Positions 27,508 through 35,924 of a stretch of DNA of 64,000 bases are shown here, in pieces. Below the pieces are notes generated by a model, which saw nothing but the letters and a program-made list of their open reading frames with translations, was not told the origin of the DNA and did no database searches. Position 1 is the stretch's first letter, and the number at the start of each line of letters is the position of its first letter. Source of the DNA: Tsukamurella ocularis. Its GTDB lineage: Bacteria > Actinomycetota > Actinomycetes > Mycobacteriales > Mycobacteriaceae. The stretch lies in assembly GCF_024807615.1 (NCBI RefSeq), contig NZ_JANUCJ010000002.1, positions 248,001-312,000 of the forward strand, read 5' to 3'. The position numbers and the translations under genes were made by a program.

Positions 27508-28668
27508 ATGCACGTCATGACCACCGCCACCCGCGCCGCCAGCCCCGCCCCGACCGGGCTGTTGCGCGACCTCCGGAGCCCCTGGGAGGCCGTCTCCAAC
27601 CTGACGCCGAACTGGTTCGCCTCGGTCATGGGCACCGGCATCATCGCCAACGCGGCCGTGGGGCTCCCCGTCCACGTGCCCGGCCTGCGCACCGCGGCCG
27701 CCGCGGTGTGGGTCCTGGCTGCCGTCCTGCTCACGATGCTCACCCTCGGCACCGTCGCACACTGGATCCGGTACCCCGCGTTCGCCCGCCGCCACCACCG
27801 CGACCCCGTGATCGGCAACTTCTACGGCGCCATGGCGATGGCCTTCCTCACCGTCGGTATCGGGGCCGTCCTGGTGGGCCGCGACTGGATCGGCCTGACC
27901 GCCGCGCTCGCGCTGGGCACCACGCTCTGGGTGATCGGCTCGGTGCTCGGCCTGTTCTTCGCCATCCTGATCCCGGTACTGATGGTCCGCGGCGGCCACT
28001 ACCGCACGGACGCCGCATTCGCGGGCTGGCTGATGCCCGTCGTCTCCCCCATGGTCACCGCCGCCGGTGGCGCGGTGTTGCTGCCCTACGCGGCGGAGGG
28101 CGGCGTGCGCGTCGCGCTGCTGTGGTTCAGCTACGGGTGTTTCGCTTTCACCCTCGCCGCGTCGCTGATCGTGCTGCCAGCCGTCCTGCTGCGCCTCCTC
28201 CGCGGCGCTCTCTGGGCGGCACCGATGATCCCCACCGCGTGGATCGTGCTCGGCCCACTCGGGCAGTCGATCACCGCGGCGAACGGCCTCGGATCGACGG
28301 CCCACCTCGCGGTGGACCGCGACCTCGCGGCGAGCCTGCAGCGCTTCGGTACGGACTACGGCTGGACCGTCACGGTGGTCGTCCTCATGTGGACCGCAGT
28401 CGCGCTCGTGCTCACCGCCCGCACCGCCCTGGGCACGACCGAAGGCCTGCCGTACGCGCTGACCTGGTGGTCCTTCACCTTCCCCATCGGGACCTGCGCG
28501 ACCGGCTTCAGCGCGATGGCGGCGGCCACGGGCGCCACCGGATACGCGGTGCTCGCGGTCGTCTTCTTCCTCGGCCTGGTGTCCGGCTGGGTGGCCGCCG
28601 CACGCGGCACCGTCGCCCGCGCCGTGGTCAGCGGCGCGCTGCTCCGTCACCCCGAACTCACGGCCTGA
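27508..28668 (+). CDS. TDT-family membrane transporter (TehA/SLAC1 fold)
   Basis: The 386-residue protein has about ten hydrophobic segments in the tellurite-resistance/dicarboxylate transporter (TDT) pattern, with the family start LTPNWFASVMGTGIIA near residue 32. TDT proteins export or channel small anions such as malate, sulfite or chloride. The substrate here is unknown. The divergent LysR gene suggests induction by a small acid. The first 25 residues are an Ala/Pro-rich cytoplasmic tail. Confidence 0.87.
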   Translation: MHVMTTATRAASPAPTGLLRDLRSPWEAVSNLTPNWFASVMGTGIIANAAVGLPVHVPGLRTAAAAVWVLAAVLLTMLTLGTVAHWIRYPAFARRHHRDPVIGNFYGAMAMAFLTVGIGAVLVGRDWIGLTAALALGTTLWVIGSVLGLFFAILIPVLMVRGGHYRTDAAFAGWLMPVVSPMVTAAGGAVLLPYAAEGGVRVALLWFSYGCFAFTLAASLIVLPAVLLRLLRGALWAAPMIPTAWIVLGPLGQSITAANGLGSTAHLAVDRDLAASLQRFGTDYGWTVTVVVLMWTAVALVLTARTALGTTEGLPYALTWWSFTFPIGTCATGFSAMAAATGATGYAVLAVVFFLGLVSGWVAAARGTVARAVVSGALLRHPELTA

Positions 28669-28683
28669 GCCTCCCCACACAGA

Positions 28684-28736
28684 AAGCAAGCCTCAATACT
28701 TGCTTCCGCTCATCGCAAGTCATTACACTTGCGATG
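28684..28736. promoter_or_regulatory. two dyads before and over the start of the SatD-HTH gene
   Basis: AAGCAAG (28684-28690) and CTTGCTT (28699-28705) form one dyad. A longer perfect dyad has arms CATCGCAAGT (28711-28720) and ACTTGCGATG (28727-28736) with a 6-base spacer. Its last base is the first base of the GTG start. Both share the half-site GCAAG. The gene product carries a helix-turn-helix, so autorepression is likely. Confidence 0.65.
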
Positions 28737-29335
28737 TGATCGTCCTCACCGCCGACCAACGGAGCAGCCGCACCGACACCGACCGGGTCGAGGCGGCGCG
28801 CGCCCTCCTGGCCTCCCTCGCATGGCTCCGTCCGCCCGATCGCACCGCGGGCGATGAACTGCAGGCGGTCACCGACGACCCCACGGTCGCCGTCGACGCG
28901 GCGCTGGCCCTCCTCGCCGACGGGCACTGGAGCGTCGGCCTCGGAGCCGGCCCGGTCGAGTCACCACTTCCCGCCCAGACCCGCGCGGGCCGCGGCCGTG
29001 CCTTCGAGAAGGCACGGGAGGCGGTCGAGGCAGCCAAGGGCGCCGCGGTTCCCCTGCAGGTCCGAGGCGACGACGCCGCCGCAACGGCCCGCGCCGAGGC
29101 GATCCTGTCGGTGCTCGGCCTTATCGTGGGCCGCAGATCACGGGAGGGACAGGAGGTGACCGCCTTGTTGAACACGGGAATGTCGATCACGGCGGCCGCG
29201 GCGGAGCTCGGCGTCTCGCGGCAGGCAGCGTCGCAGCGCGCGGCGGCAGCGGGCTGGTCGGTGGAGCCGGCAGGCCGCGCCCTCGCTGTCGAGCTGCTGG
29301 CCGCGGCCGATCTCGGCACGGAGGCGACTCGATGA
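28736..29335 (+). CDS. SatD-like protein with C-terminal helix-turn-helix
   Basis: The 199-residue protein has an N-terminal half resembling the SatD family (VIVLTADQRSSR, a GDELQAV segment, and a GRAFEKAREAVEAAK helix). A C-terminal helix-turn-helix of the form MSITAAAAELGVSRQAASQRA lies at about residues 150-175. I infer a small DNA-binding regulator whose N-terminus senses something unknown. The GTG at 28736 sits inside a palindrome, consistent with self-repression. The membrane-protein gene at 29332 overlaps its stop by four bases. Confidence 0.7.
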   Translation: MIVLTADQRSSRTDTDRVEAARALLASLAWLRPPDRTAGDELQAVTDDPTVAVDAALALLADGHWSVGLGAGPVESPLPAQTRAGRGRAFEKAREAVEAAKGAAVPLQVRGDDAAATARAEAILSVLGLIVGRRSREGQEVTALLNTGMSITAAAAELGVSRQAASQRAAAAGWSVEPAGRALAVELLAAADLGTEATR

Positions 29336-29991
29336 TCGGCGTCGTCGTCGCACTGCTGCTCGCCGCCGCGGTGGCCGGTGTCCTCGTCGCGCGACGCGGC
29401 GCGCGCGGACCGGCGGGATTGGCGTGGGCAGCGGTTCCGGCGGTCCTCGTCGGCGCGGCGGCCGTCGTCGCGCTCGCCGCGCCGGCGACCAGCGGCTTCG
29501 GCCTGGCCGCGGTGCGCGTCGCCGCGGTGCTCGCGGCCATGGCAGGCGGCAGCGCCCTGGTCACCGCTGCGTTCGCGTTAGCCGGTGCCACCGGGGAGGA
29601 CGAACCCGCGGGCGAGTCCGAGTCCGAGGCCGAAACGGCGCCCGCGGATGGCACGGACGCACCGACTCCCGACGGCTCGGAGGGATCACCCGATGGCGAC
29701 GAAACCCGCCGGGCGGGCGGCGCGCCGAACGACGAGCCGCGCGATGAGCCCGTGCCCGCTTCGCCGCTGCGCGGCGGGCTGGCGATCGGCGTCCTCGAGC
29801 GGGCCGCCATCGCGGTGTGCGTGCTCGCGAATTTCGGCGGCGGCCTCGCGGTCATCATCGCCGCGAAGGGCCTCGCGCGCTACCCCGAGCTGCGCCACCC
29901 AGGCGCTGCGGAGCAGTTCATCATCGGCACTTTCGTCTCGGTGCTGTGGGCGGTCGCGTGCACCGGCGTCGCCGTGGCCCTGGGGCGCTGA
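29332..29991 (+). CDS. hypothetical multi-pass membrane protein
   Basis: I do not recognise this 219-residue protein. Hydrophobic segments fall near residues 1-20, 27-50 and 58-84, then 145-168 and 192-217. An acidic, Glu/Pro/Asp-rich loop separates them at about residues 87-138, probably disordered. The ATG overlaps the SatD-HTH stop, so the two form an operon and the regulator may respond to something this membrane protein handles. It converges on the SPFH gene. Confidence 0.7.
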   Translation: MIGVVVALLLAAAVAGVLVARRGARGPAGLAWAAVPAVLVGAAAVVALAAPATSGFGLAAVRVAAVLAAMAGGSALVTAAFALAGATGEDEPAGESESEAETAPADGTDAPTPDGSEGSPDGDETRRAGGAPNDEPRDEPVPASPLRGGLAIGVLERAAIAVCVLANFGGGLAVIIAAKGLARYPELRHPGAAEQFIIGTFVSVLWAVACTGVAVALGR

Positions 29992-30021
29992 CCGCCGCGG
30001 AGCTCCCTATCCGGCGCGGCG

Positions 30022-31287
30022 TCAACCCTCCTGCGGCGGCACCTGTTCCGGCTGCTGCGCCTCGGACGGCGCGAGGCTCTGCCAGCGCGTGTGCCCCTGG
30101 CCCAGCTGGCTCGCCGACTGGCCGCTCGGGAGCTGTGCGGTGCCGTCCGAGAGGAAGTCCGGTGCCGTCGCACGCGCAGAGGGCGACGGCGCGGAGGACC
30201 CGATCGGCGCATCGGGCACCTCGTCCTTCGTCACGACCACGGGCGCCACGGGTTCCGGCGTATCGAACCAGCCTTCGGTGTTGATGTCCGGTGCGGTCGT
30301 GGGCGCGTCCTCGGAAGGCTCGAACCGGAAGACCCCGTCGGATCCTGGCGTGCCGAGGTTGCGCATGAAGCCCTGCAGGGCCGCGTTGAAGTCGCTCGGC
30401 ACCACCCACACCTTGTTCGCGTCGCCCTGCGCCATCTCCGGCAGGGTCTGCAGGTACTGGTAGGCGAGCAGCTCGGGCGTCGGACGCCCTGACTTGATCG
30501 CGGAGAACGTGGTCTCGATGGCCTTCGCCTCGCCCTGGGCCTCCAGGTACGCGGCGGCGCGGCGACCCTCGGCCCGCAGGATCTCCGCCTGCCGGTCGGC
30601 CTCCGCGGCGAGGATGGCGGCCTGCCGCTCGCCCTCCGCCAGCAGGATCCGGCTGGCCTTGTCACCCTCGGCTGACTTGATCGCGGCCTCGCGGTGCCCC
30701 TCGGCGGAGAGGATGGTGGCCCGCTTTTCGCGGTCGGCCTTCATCTGCTTCTCCATCGATTCTTGGATCGACGGGGGCGGGAAGATCGACTTGAGTTCGA
30801 CCCGGGCGACGCGCAGGCCCCACCGCGACGTGGCCTCGTCGAGCACGCCGCGGAGCTGGCCGTTGATCTTCTCGCGCGAGGTCAGCGTCTCCTCCAGCGT
30901 CATGCCGCCGACCACGTTGCGCAGCGTGGTCGTGGTGATCTGCTCGACGCCGACCACGTAGTTGCTGATCTCGTACACCGCGGCCTCGGGCCGGGTCACC
31001 TGGAAGTAGACGACGGTGTCGATGTTCACCGTCAGGTTGTCCTGCGTGATCACCGGTTGGGGTGGGAACGAGACCACCTGCTCACGCAGGTCTACCCGTG
31101 CGCGGACCTTGTCGACGAACGGGATCAGCAGCGCCAGTTGGCCGGAAACCGTTCGCGTGTACCGACCGAGCCGCTCGATCACCGCGGCCTGCGCCTGCGG
31201 GACGAGCACCAGCGACTTCACCAGCACGACCACCGCCGCGAGGATCAGTACGAGGAGTACGACCAGTCCGATTCCTATGCCATCCAT
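30022..31287 (-). CDS. SPFH/Band 7 (stomatin-like) membrane protein
   Basis: The 421-residue protein has one N-terminal transmembrane helix (residues 5-28). An SPFH domain follows (about 30-200). Then comes a long Glu/Ala/Arg-rich coiled coil with repeated AEG motifs (about 195-275) that drives oligomer formation. The last 90 residues are Pro/Ser-rich and disordered. SPFH proteins form large rings or microdomains at the membrane and partner with NfeD proteins, and the nfeD gene lies directly upstream. It corresponds by position and domain to Rv1488 of M. tuberculosis. Confidence 0.92.
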   Translation of the reverse strand: MDGIGIGLVVLLVLILAAVVVLVKSLVLVPQAQAAVIERLGRYTRTVSGQLALLIPFVDKVRARVDLREQVVSFPPQPVITQDNLTVNIDTVVYFQVTRPEAAVYEISNYVVGVEQITTTTLRNVVGGMTLEETLTSREKINGQLRGVLDEATSRWGLRVARVELKSIFPPPSIQESMEKQMKADREKRATILSAEGHREAAIKSAEGDKASRILLAEGERQAAILAAEADRQAEILRAEGRRAAAYLEAQGEAKAIETTFSAIKSGRPTPELLAYQYLQTLPEMAQGDANKVWVVPSDFNAALQGFMRNLGTPGSDGVFRFEPSEDAPTTAPDINTEGWFDTPEPVAPVVVTKDEVPDAPIGSSAPSPSARATAPDFLSDGTAQLPSGQSASQLGQGHTRWQSLAPSEAQQPEQVPPQEG

Positions 31288-31309
31288 GGATATGCCTCTC
31301 GTTGTCGGC

Positions 31310-31741
31310 TCAACTGTCCACTACGACGGCGACCGCGCCGTCGATCTCGACGATGGTCACCTCCACGCCCACGGGGATCGGCGCACCGTCGTACGGCGTC
31401 CGCGCGGACCACTCCTCGCCGCCGATCAGCACCCGGCCGGCCTCGCCCGAGACGGATTGCAGCACAGTCGCCGTCGTGCCCGGGAGCGATTCGAGATACG
31501 ACGGTGCCTCACCCCGTTTGCTCTCGACGTATCGCCGCAGCGGCGGCCGTACGAGCACCAGAAGGAGGACGGACGACACCGCGAATACGAGGCCCTGCGC
31601 CCACAGCGGTACATCGAAGACACTGGTGACGCCGGCGGTGACAAGGGCTCCGCCACCCAGCATGAGCAGAGTGAATTCGCCGGCCGCGACTTCCGCGACG
31701 GCCAGCAGGATCGCTCCGATGAGCCACAGCGCCGCTGCCAT
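31310..31741 (-). CDS. NfeD-family membrane protein, partner of the SPFH protein
   Basis: The 143-residue protein has three or four hydrophobic segments in the first 75 residues. A soluble OB-fold NfeD domain follows (about 85-143, with GEEWSARTPYDGAPIPVG). It is the short NfeD form lacking the ClpP-like protease domain. NfeD and SPFH proteins work as pairs in membrane organisation. The gene precedes the SPFH gene by 22 bases. The ATG at 31741 is the plausible start and the promoter faces the divergent hydrolase gene. Confidence 0.9.
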   Translation of the reverse strand: MAAALWLIGAILLAVAEVAAGEFTLLMLGGGALVTAGVTSVFDVPLWAQGLVFAVSSVLLLVLVRPPLRRYVESKRGEAPSYLESLPGTTATVLQSVSGEAGRVLIGGEEWSARTPYDGAPIPVGVEVTIVEIDGAVAVVVDS

Positions 31742-31823
31742 ACCTCGATCCTGCCAGAACCGGACAGGCGCGGCGAGGACCTTCCGTGTTAGGTTCGCCT
31801 TAGTAGTCGATGACGGGGGTCCG

Positions 31824-32696
31824 ATGCACACACAGGGCGAGAGCGCCCACCTGCCCACCCGCGACGGACGGACGCTCCACGCGGCGGTCCTGCCGGGGCC
31901 GGAGGACGCGCCGATCGTGGTCTTCGAGGCGGGCGCCGCGGCGAGCCGATCCACCTGGGCCGCCGTCCAGCCGGCGGTCGCTGGGTTCGCGACGGCAGTC
32001 GCCTACGACCGGTCCGGCCTCGGCCGCAGCGCACCGGATCCCGTGGCGCGCACGCTCGATCGGATGGCCGACGACCTGAATGACCTTCTCGACGGGCTCG
32101 GTGCGGACCGGCGGTTCATCCTCGTCGGCCACAGCGCCGGCGGCCCGATCGTGCGGCTCGCGGCGTCCCGCCGCCCTGAACGGATCGCGGCTCTGGTGCT
32201 CGTCGATCCGACGGACGAGGCCGCCGACGTGCTCTTCGGTGCGCCGTTCAGGATCCTCGAGCAAGTGATGGTCCGGGTCGGCTGGGTGCTCGCCCGGCTG
32301 GGCCTGCTGGAGCGGGTCTACGCGGCCCAGTTCGCGGATGCGCCCGCCGATGTCCGCGAGGACGCGCACCGTGAGGCCTTCACACCGGGCGTGATGACCA
32401 CCCATCGCCGGCAGGCGCGGACCTTCCTCGCCGAGCTCGCGGCGTGGCGCGGCGGAGCTCCGGACCTCGGCGACATCCCGGTCACCGTGATCTCGGGTGC
32501 GAACGCCGGCGATGGGATGAACGCGTCGATGCGCGCCGCCGCCAACGACTCTCACGCCACGCGGGCTCAGGCCTCTCCGCGGGGACGCCACGTGCTCGCG
32601 GAGAACTCGGGGCACCTCGTGCCGATGACCGACCCGGAGCTGATCGTCGAGGAGATCCGACGCCTCGTCTCCGGGCCGGCGGCCGAGATGGGCTGA
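31824..32696 (+). CDS. alpha/beta-hydrolase
   Basis: The 290-residue hydrolase has the nucleophile elbow GHSAGG (Ser104), an acid in the VLVDPTDE region and a C-terminal histidine in ENSGHLVPM. An oxyanion-hole glycine pair is missing; the FEAGAAASRSTW loop replaces the usual HGxP. It resembles the general carboxylesterase/epoxide-hydrolase class. No substrate is evident. It is divergent from nfeD and converges on the DUF4873 gene with one base between stops. Confidence 0.85.
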   Translation: MHTQGESAHLPTRDGRTLHAAVLPGPEDAPIVVFEAGAAASRSTWAAVQPAVAGFATAVAYDRSGLGRSAPDPVARTLDRMADDLNDLLDGLGADRRFILVGHSAGGPIVRLAASRRPERIAALVLVDPTDEAADVLFGAPFRILEQVMVRVGWVLARLGLLERVYAAQFADAPADVREDAHREAFTPGVMTTHRRQARTFLAELAAWRGGAPDLGDIPVTVISGANAGDGMNASMRAAANDSHATRAQASPRGRHVLAENSGHLVPMTDPELIVEEIRRLVSGPAAEMG

Positions 32697-32697
32697 G

Positions 32698-33462
32698 TCA
32701 GAGCGGATATGGCGGCGCGCCCACGCCGACCAGGCGGTAGGTGCCCCATACCGTCTTATCGGTGACCATCGCCGGCGCGGCTTCTCCCCCGCCGACGGAC
32801 ACGGTCACGCTGCCACGGGGCATCTTCTTGAGCGCCGCGCCGATCTCCAGGTCGTCGACGGTGCCGTACCAGTGGTAGCGACCGTCGAGCGGCTCGAGGT
32901 GTCCGGCGAGCCGGACGGGCGAGACCACCTCGTAATCGCCTGAACGAAGCACCGCCTCGCCGGCGTAGACGCCCTCGTCGCGCACGTGGTCGTTCGAGAG
33001 GTCGATCGCATCGCGGTCCGGCCGGGCCGGCGCGCGCCGCCCCCTCTGGATCCATCGCGCGGTCACCGGCGGCCGCGAGAGCAGGCGCGTCGCCGCCTCC
33101 GTGTACATCCACCGCAGCCATGCGTCCAGCGTGTCCAGCTGGAGCCGGGAGCCGTCGGTGAGCACCAGGTTCGGCACTCCGTTAACGAGCATGCCCAGGT
33201 AGGCGCGCTCAGCGTCGGCGGGCCCGACCGTACGGGGCGGCGCGACGCGCGGGTCCACCGCCGGGACCTCGATCGCGGCCGTCGTCCCCGCGAGCACCAC
33301 GAGGTCGTAGTCGACCGCGCCGGCCGCGGTCGTCAGCGTCCAGGCGTCGCGGTCGGGCCGGAAGCGCAGGCCCGCCACGTCCGACGGTGCCACGACGGCA
33401 CCGTCGACTCCGGGAACACGCGTCCCGATGACGACGATCCGCGGCGGCTCCTCCGACGTCAC
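32698..33462 (-). CDS. DUF4873 protein with a degenerate monooxygenase-like N-terminus
   Basis: The 254-residue protein ends in a DUF4873 domain (about 160-254, with GEAVLRSGDYEVVSPVRLAG and YHWYGTV). That domain in actinobacteria is often fused to flavin monooxygenases. Its N-terminal half (PRIVVIGTR, then DYDLVVLAG) looks like the remnant of a flavin monooxygenase that has lost the GxGxxG loop. It overlaps the AurF-like gene by four bases, so it is likely a partner or adaptor in the same reaction. Function is unknown. Confidence 0.75.
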   Translation of the reverse strand: MTSEEPPRIVVIGTRVPGVDGAVVAPSDVAGLRFRPDRDAWTLTTAAGAVDYDLVVLAGTTAAIEVPAVDPRVAPPRTVGPADAERAYLGMLVNGVPNLVLTDGSRLQLDTLDAWLRWMYTEAATRLLSRPPVTARWIQRGRRAPARPDRDAIDLSNDHVRDEGVYAGEAVLRSGDYEVVSPVRLAGHLEPLDGRYHWYGTVDDLEIGAALKKMPRGSVTVSVGGGEAAPAMVTDKTVWGTYRLVGVGAPPYPL

Positions 33463-34364
33463 GCGAGGAACCCCGCCTTCTTCCACGACCACCGCGCGAG
33501 CGGGCCCATGAGGCCGACGGAATCCAGGAAGCGGCCGAGGTCGCGGAAACCGTCCTGCTTGGCCTTGATGTGGTGCGGGTTGGTGATCGCCGCGCGGTAG
33601 GCCGCCTTCGGGTCGAGGCCCACGCGGGCGTACATGCGCGGATTGGCGAACAGCATGCGGAATCCGAACGCCGCAGCGGCATGAAGGTTGCCGACGAGCA
33701 GCGTCTGCAACCGGCTCCGGTCGGCCACACCTCGGCGCGCGCCGTCGCGGGCGTAGCCGATGTGCCGCGCCTCCTCTGTCACGTGGATCTGCATGAGCCG
33801 CGCGACGATGGGCTGCAGCTCTGGATCATCCTTGATCTGCCGCTGCTGGGCATCGAAGATCTCCTCACCGACGAGCGCGGCAATCCACACGGCCTGGCCA
33901 CGGATGATGGGAGCCAAGGCGTACTTCACGACGCCGAGCTGCCAGCCGCGCAGTCGGAAGGGCCGTTCCCCGACACGGTCGATGACCTTGCCGAACATCA
34001 CCATATGGCGGCACTCGTCACCCATCTCGGTGAGCGAATAGAAGGCGTCGCGCGAGGTGGGGTCCTTGGACAGGAGGTCACGGAGCAGGAGGCGGTTGAG
34101 GAGGTTCTCGAACCAGATTCCCATCGACAGCAGATTGACCATCTCCTGGCGGGAGAGGGCGATCTGCTGCTCGCGGGTCATGCCGTTCCAGATGTCCGTG
34201 CCGTACAGGGTGCACATGTGTGGCGGCAGGAAGAACTTGTCGGGGTCGATCGGGGCGTCCCAGTCGATGTCGACGACGGGCGCATAGGAGCGCTTGACGG
34301 AGCCGCCGAGGAGCCGGTCGGCAACCGCATCGCGGGTACGTTCGGGCAGAGTCGTATCGGTCAT
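33459..34364 (-). CDS. AurF-family diiron oxygenase-like protein
   Basis: The 301-residue all-helical protein matches the AurF-type diiron family (PF11583-like). AurF itself oxidises an aromatic amine to a nitro group. The iron-binding helices are visible as EMGDECRHM (about residue 112), GEEIFDAQ (about 165) and HVTEEARHIGY (about 190). The substrate is unknown; some annotations call this group a metal-dependent hydrolase. It is followed by the overlapping DUF4873 gene and preceded by a TetR gene on the same strand, with a dyad in its promoter. Confidence 0.82.
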   Translation of the reverse strand: MTDTTLPERTRDAVADRLLGGSVKRSYAPVVDIDWDAPIDPDKFFLPPHMCTLYGTDIWNGMTREQQIALSRQEMVNLLSMGIWFENLLNRLLLRDLLSKDPTSRDAFYSLTEMGDECRHMVMFGKVIDRVGERPFRLRGWQLGVVKYALAPIIRGQAVWIAALVGEEIFDAQQRQIKDDPELQPIVARLMQIHVTEEARHIGYARDGARRGVADRSRLQTLLVGNLHAAAAFGFRMLFANPRMYARVGLDPKAAYRAAITNPHHIKAKQDGFRDLGRFLDSVGLMGPLARWSWKKAGFLA

Positions 34365-34388
34365 GTGGCGAACGTAACACCACTACCG

Positions 34389-34409
34389 GACAGTCCGCAA
34401 TAAACTGTC
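34389..34409. promoter_or_regulatory. TetR-type operator candidate upstream of the AurF-like gene
   Basis: GACAGT (34389-34394) and ACTGTC (34404-34409) form a perfect dyad with a 9-base AT-rich spacer. It lies between the TetR stop and the AurF-like start. Size and spacing suit a TetR dimer. It suggests that the upstream TetR protein represses the AurF-DUF4873 operon, an inference from position. Confidence 0.5.
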
Positions 34410-34432
34410 TATCTCAGCAGGTCCAGGGCGTG

Positions 34433-35056
34433 TCAGGGCGCGATCGTCGCCCGCACCGGAAGCACGAAGGCCTGGGCGTACCGCCGGCCCGCTTCGACGT
34501 TCGCCGAGCTCGGTCCCCTGTGGTCTGCACCGTCGATGACGCCCTCGACGGCAGGCAGCGGAGTCAGCAGCAGCGAGTGCAGTTGCCGGACGAAGTAGTC
34601 GGCAAAGGCATGCACGTCGGCGCCGTCGCGGTACTCGCCGCGCCGGATCTCCCCCAGGAAGAACCGCCGCCCCTGCTGGATCTGCGGCGAATCCCCTGTG
34701 ATGTACGGCAGCAGCAACGCCGGGTTCGAGGCCAGCACATGCTGCAGCGCGCGGTGCTCCCGCAGATAGGCGTACGCGTAGCCGAATCCGGACGCGAGTC
34801 GTTCGTCGTTGTCGGTGATCCCGTCCGCGAAGTCGTGGATCCGCCGGTAGAACTTGTCCAGCTCGCTCGCGACGAGGGCCTCCACCAGCGCGTCCTTGCC
34901 GGTGAAGTGCTGGTAGAGCGTCGCCCGCGCCAGGCGAGCGCGCTTGGCCAGCGCGCCCATGGAGATCCGCGTCAGGCCGGCCTCGTCGACCCAGTCGAGA
35001 GCCGCGCGCAAGATCTGCTGCCGGGTGTCGGGTTTCGTCGTCGGGGTCGATGCCAC
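34433..35056 (-). CDS. TetR-family transcriptional regulator
   Basis: The 207-residue protein has the TetR DNA-binding helix-turn-helix at residues 12-58 (RISMGALAKRARLARATLYQHF) and a ligand-binding helical domain. It is 68 bases upstream of the AurF-like gene on the same strand. It probably controls that operon through the dyad at 34389-34409. GTG start; C-terminus Val/Pro-rich and short. Confidence 0.87.
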   Translation of the reverse strand: MASTPTTKPDTRQQILRAALDWVDEAGLTRISMGALAKRARLARATLYQHFTGKDALVEALVASELDKFYRRIHDFADGITDNDERLASGFGYAYAYLREHRALQHVLASNPALLLPYITGDSPQIQQGRRFFLGEIRRGEYRDGADVHAFADYFVRQLHSLLLTPLPAVEGVIDGADHRGPSSANVEAGRRYAQAFVLPVRATIAP

Positions 35057-35091
35057 CTGCGGATTCTATCCCCGGGCGGGGACTGCCGCGG

Positions 35092-35913
35092 TCAGGAAGC
35101 GGGATCGGTGACGAAGTCCACGAGCCGTTCGACGGCACCGATGAGCGAGGCGTCGAGATCGCGGAAGGAGGTGACCGCGCCCTGCACGCGGCGCCAGCCG
35201 TCCTGCGGCGTGCCCCAGCCGAGGCGTTCGCAGGTGCCGGTCTTCCAGTCCTCGCCGCGCGGCACGTCGGGCCAGGCCGCGATGCCGACCGATGCGGGCC
35301 TCACCGCCGCCCAGATGTCAATGAACGGGTGGCCGGTGACCATGACGTACTTGCCGAGAGACTGCGTCATCCGGGACTCCTTCGAGCCCTCGACGAGGTG
35401 GTCGGCGAGCACGCCCACCTTGCGGCCGGGCCCGGGCTGGAACTCGGCGAGCCGGGCTCCCAGGTGGTCGAGGCCCTCGAGCTGCTCGACGACGACGCCC
35501 TCGACCCGCAGATCGTGTCCCCAGACGCGTTCGACGAGCGCAGCGTCGTGGATGCCCTCGACCCAGATCCGACTGGGCAGCGCGACACGGGCCTTGACGC
35601 CCTCCACTCGAGTCGAGCCCGACGCGCTCCGCTGCGGGCCCGACGGTGCCTTCGCCCGCGGCTTCACCAGGGTGACGGGCTTCCCGTCGATGAGGAAGGC
35701 GGCCGTGCGCATCGCGAAGACGCGGACGGCGCCGCGGCCGTCCTCGAGCTTGACGAGGTCGCCATCGTAACTCTTGTCGAAGCCGACGACGGCGCCGCAG
35801 AAGCCGGTCGCCGCGTCCTCGACCACGAGGTCGCGGTCGGCGGGAACCTCGGGGACCACCCGCGCCTTCTTGCTCGCGTGCCCCGCGTAGATGTCGCCAT
35901 AGCCGTGTCCCAC
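35092..35913 (-). CDS. DUF3097-family protein
   Basis: The 273-residue protein belongs to the actinobacterial DUF3097 family of unknown function. It has a basic, Lys-rich segment at the start of its first third (GHASKKARVVPEVPA). A central RIWVEGIHDAALVERVWG and a TGHPFIDIWAAVRP segment look like a TOPRIM-like nucleic-acid or nucleotide domain. I infer nucleic-acid contact only weakly. The GTG at 35913 gives a start lacking any shadow extension, and the gene does not overlap its neighbours. Confidence 0.78.
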   Translation of the reverse strand: MGHGYGDIYAGHASKKARVVPEVPADRDLVVEDAATGFCGAVVGFDKSYDGDLVKLEDGRGAVRVFAMRTAAFLIDGKPVTLVKPRAKAPSGPQRSASGSTRVEGVKARVALPSRIWVEGIHDAALVERVWGHDLRVEGVVVEQLEGLDHLGARLAEFQPGPGRKVGVLADHLVEGSKESRMTQSLGKYVMVTGHPFIDIWAAVRPASVGIAAWPDVPRGEDWKTGTCERLGWGTPQDGWRRVQGAVTSFRDLDASLIGAVERLVDFVTDPAS

Positions 35914-35924
35914 GGCGGATGATT

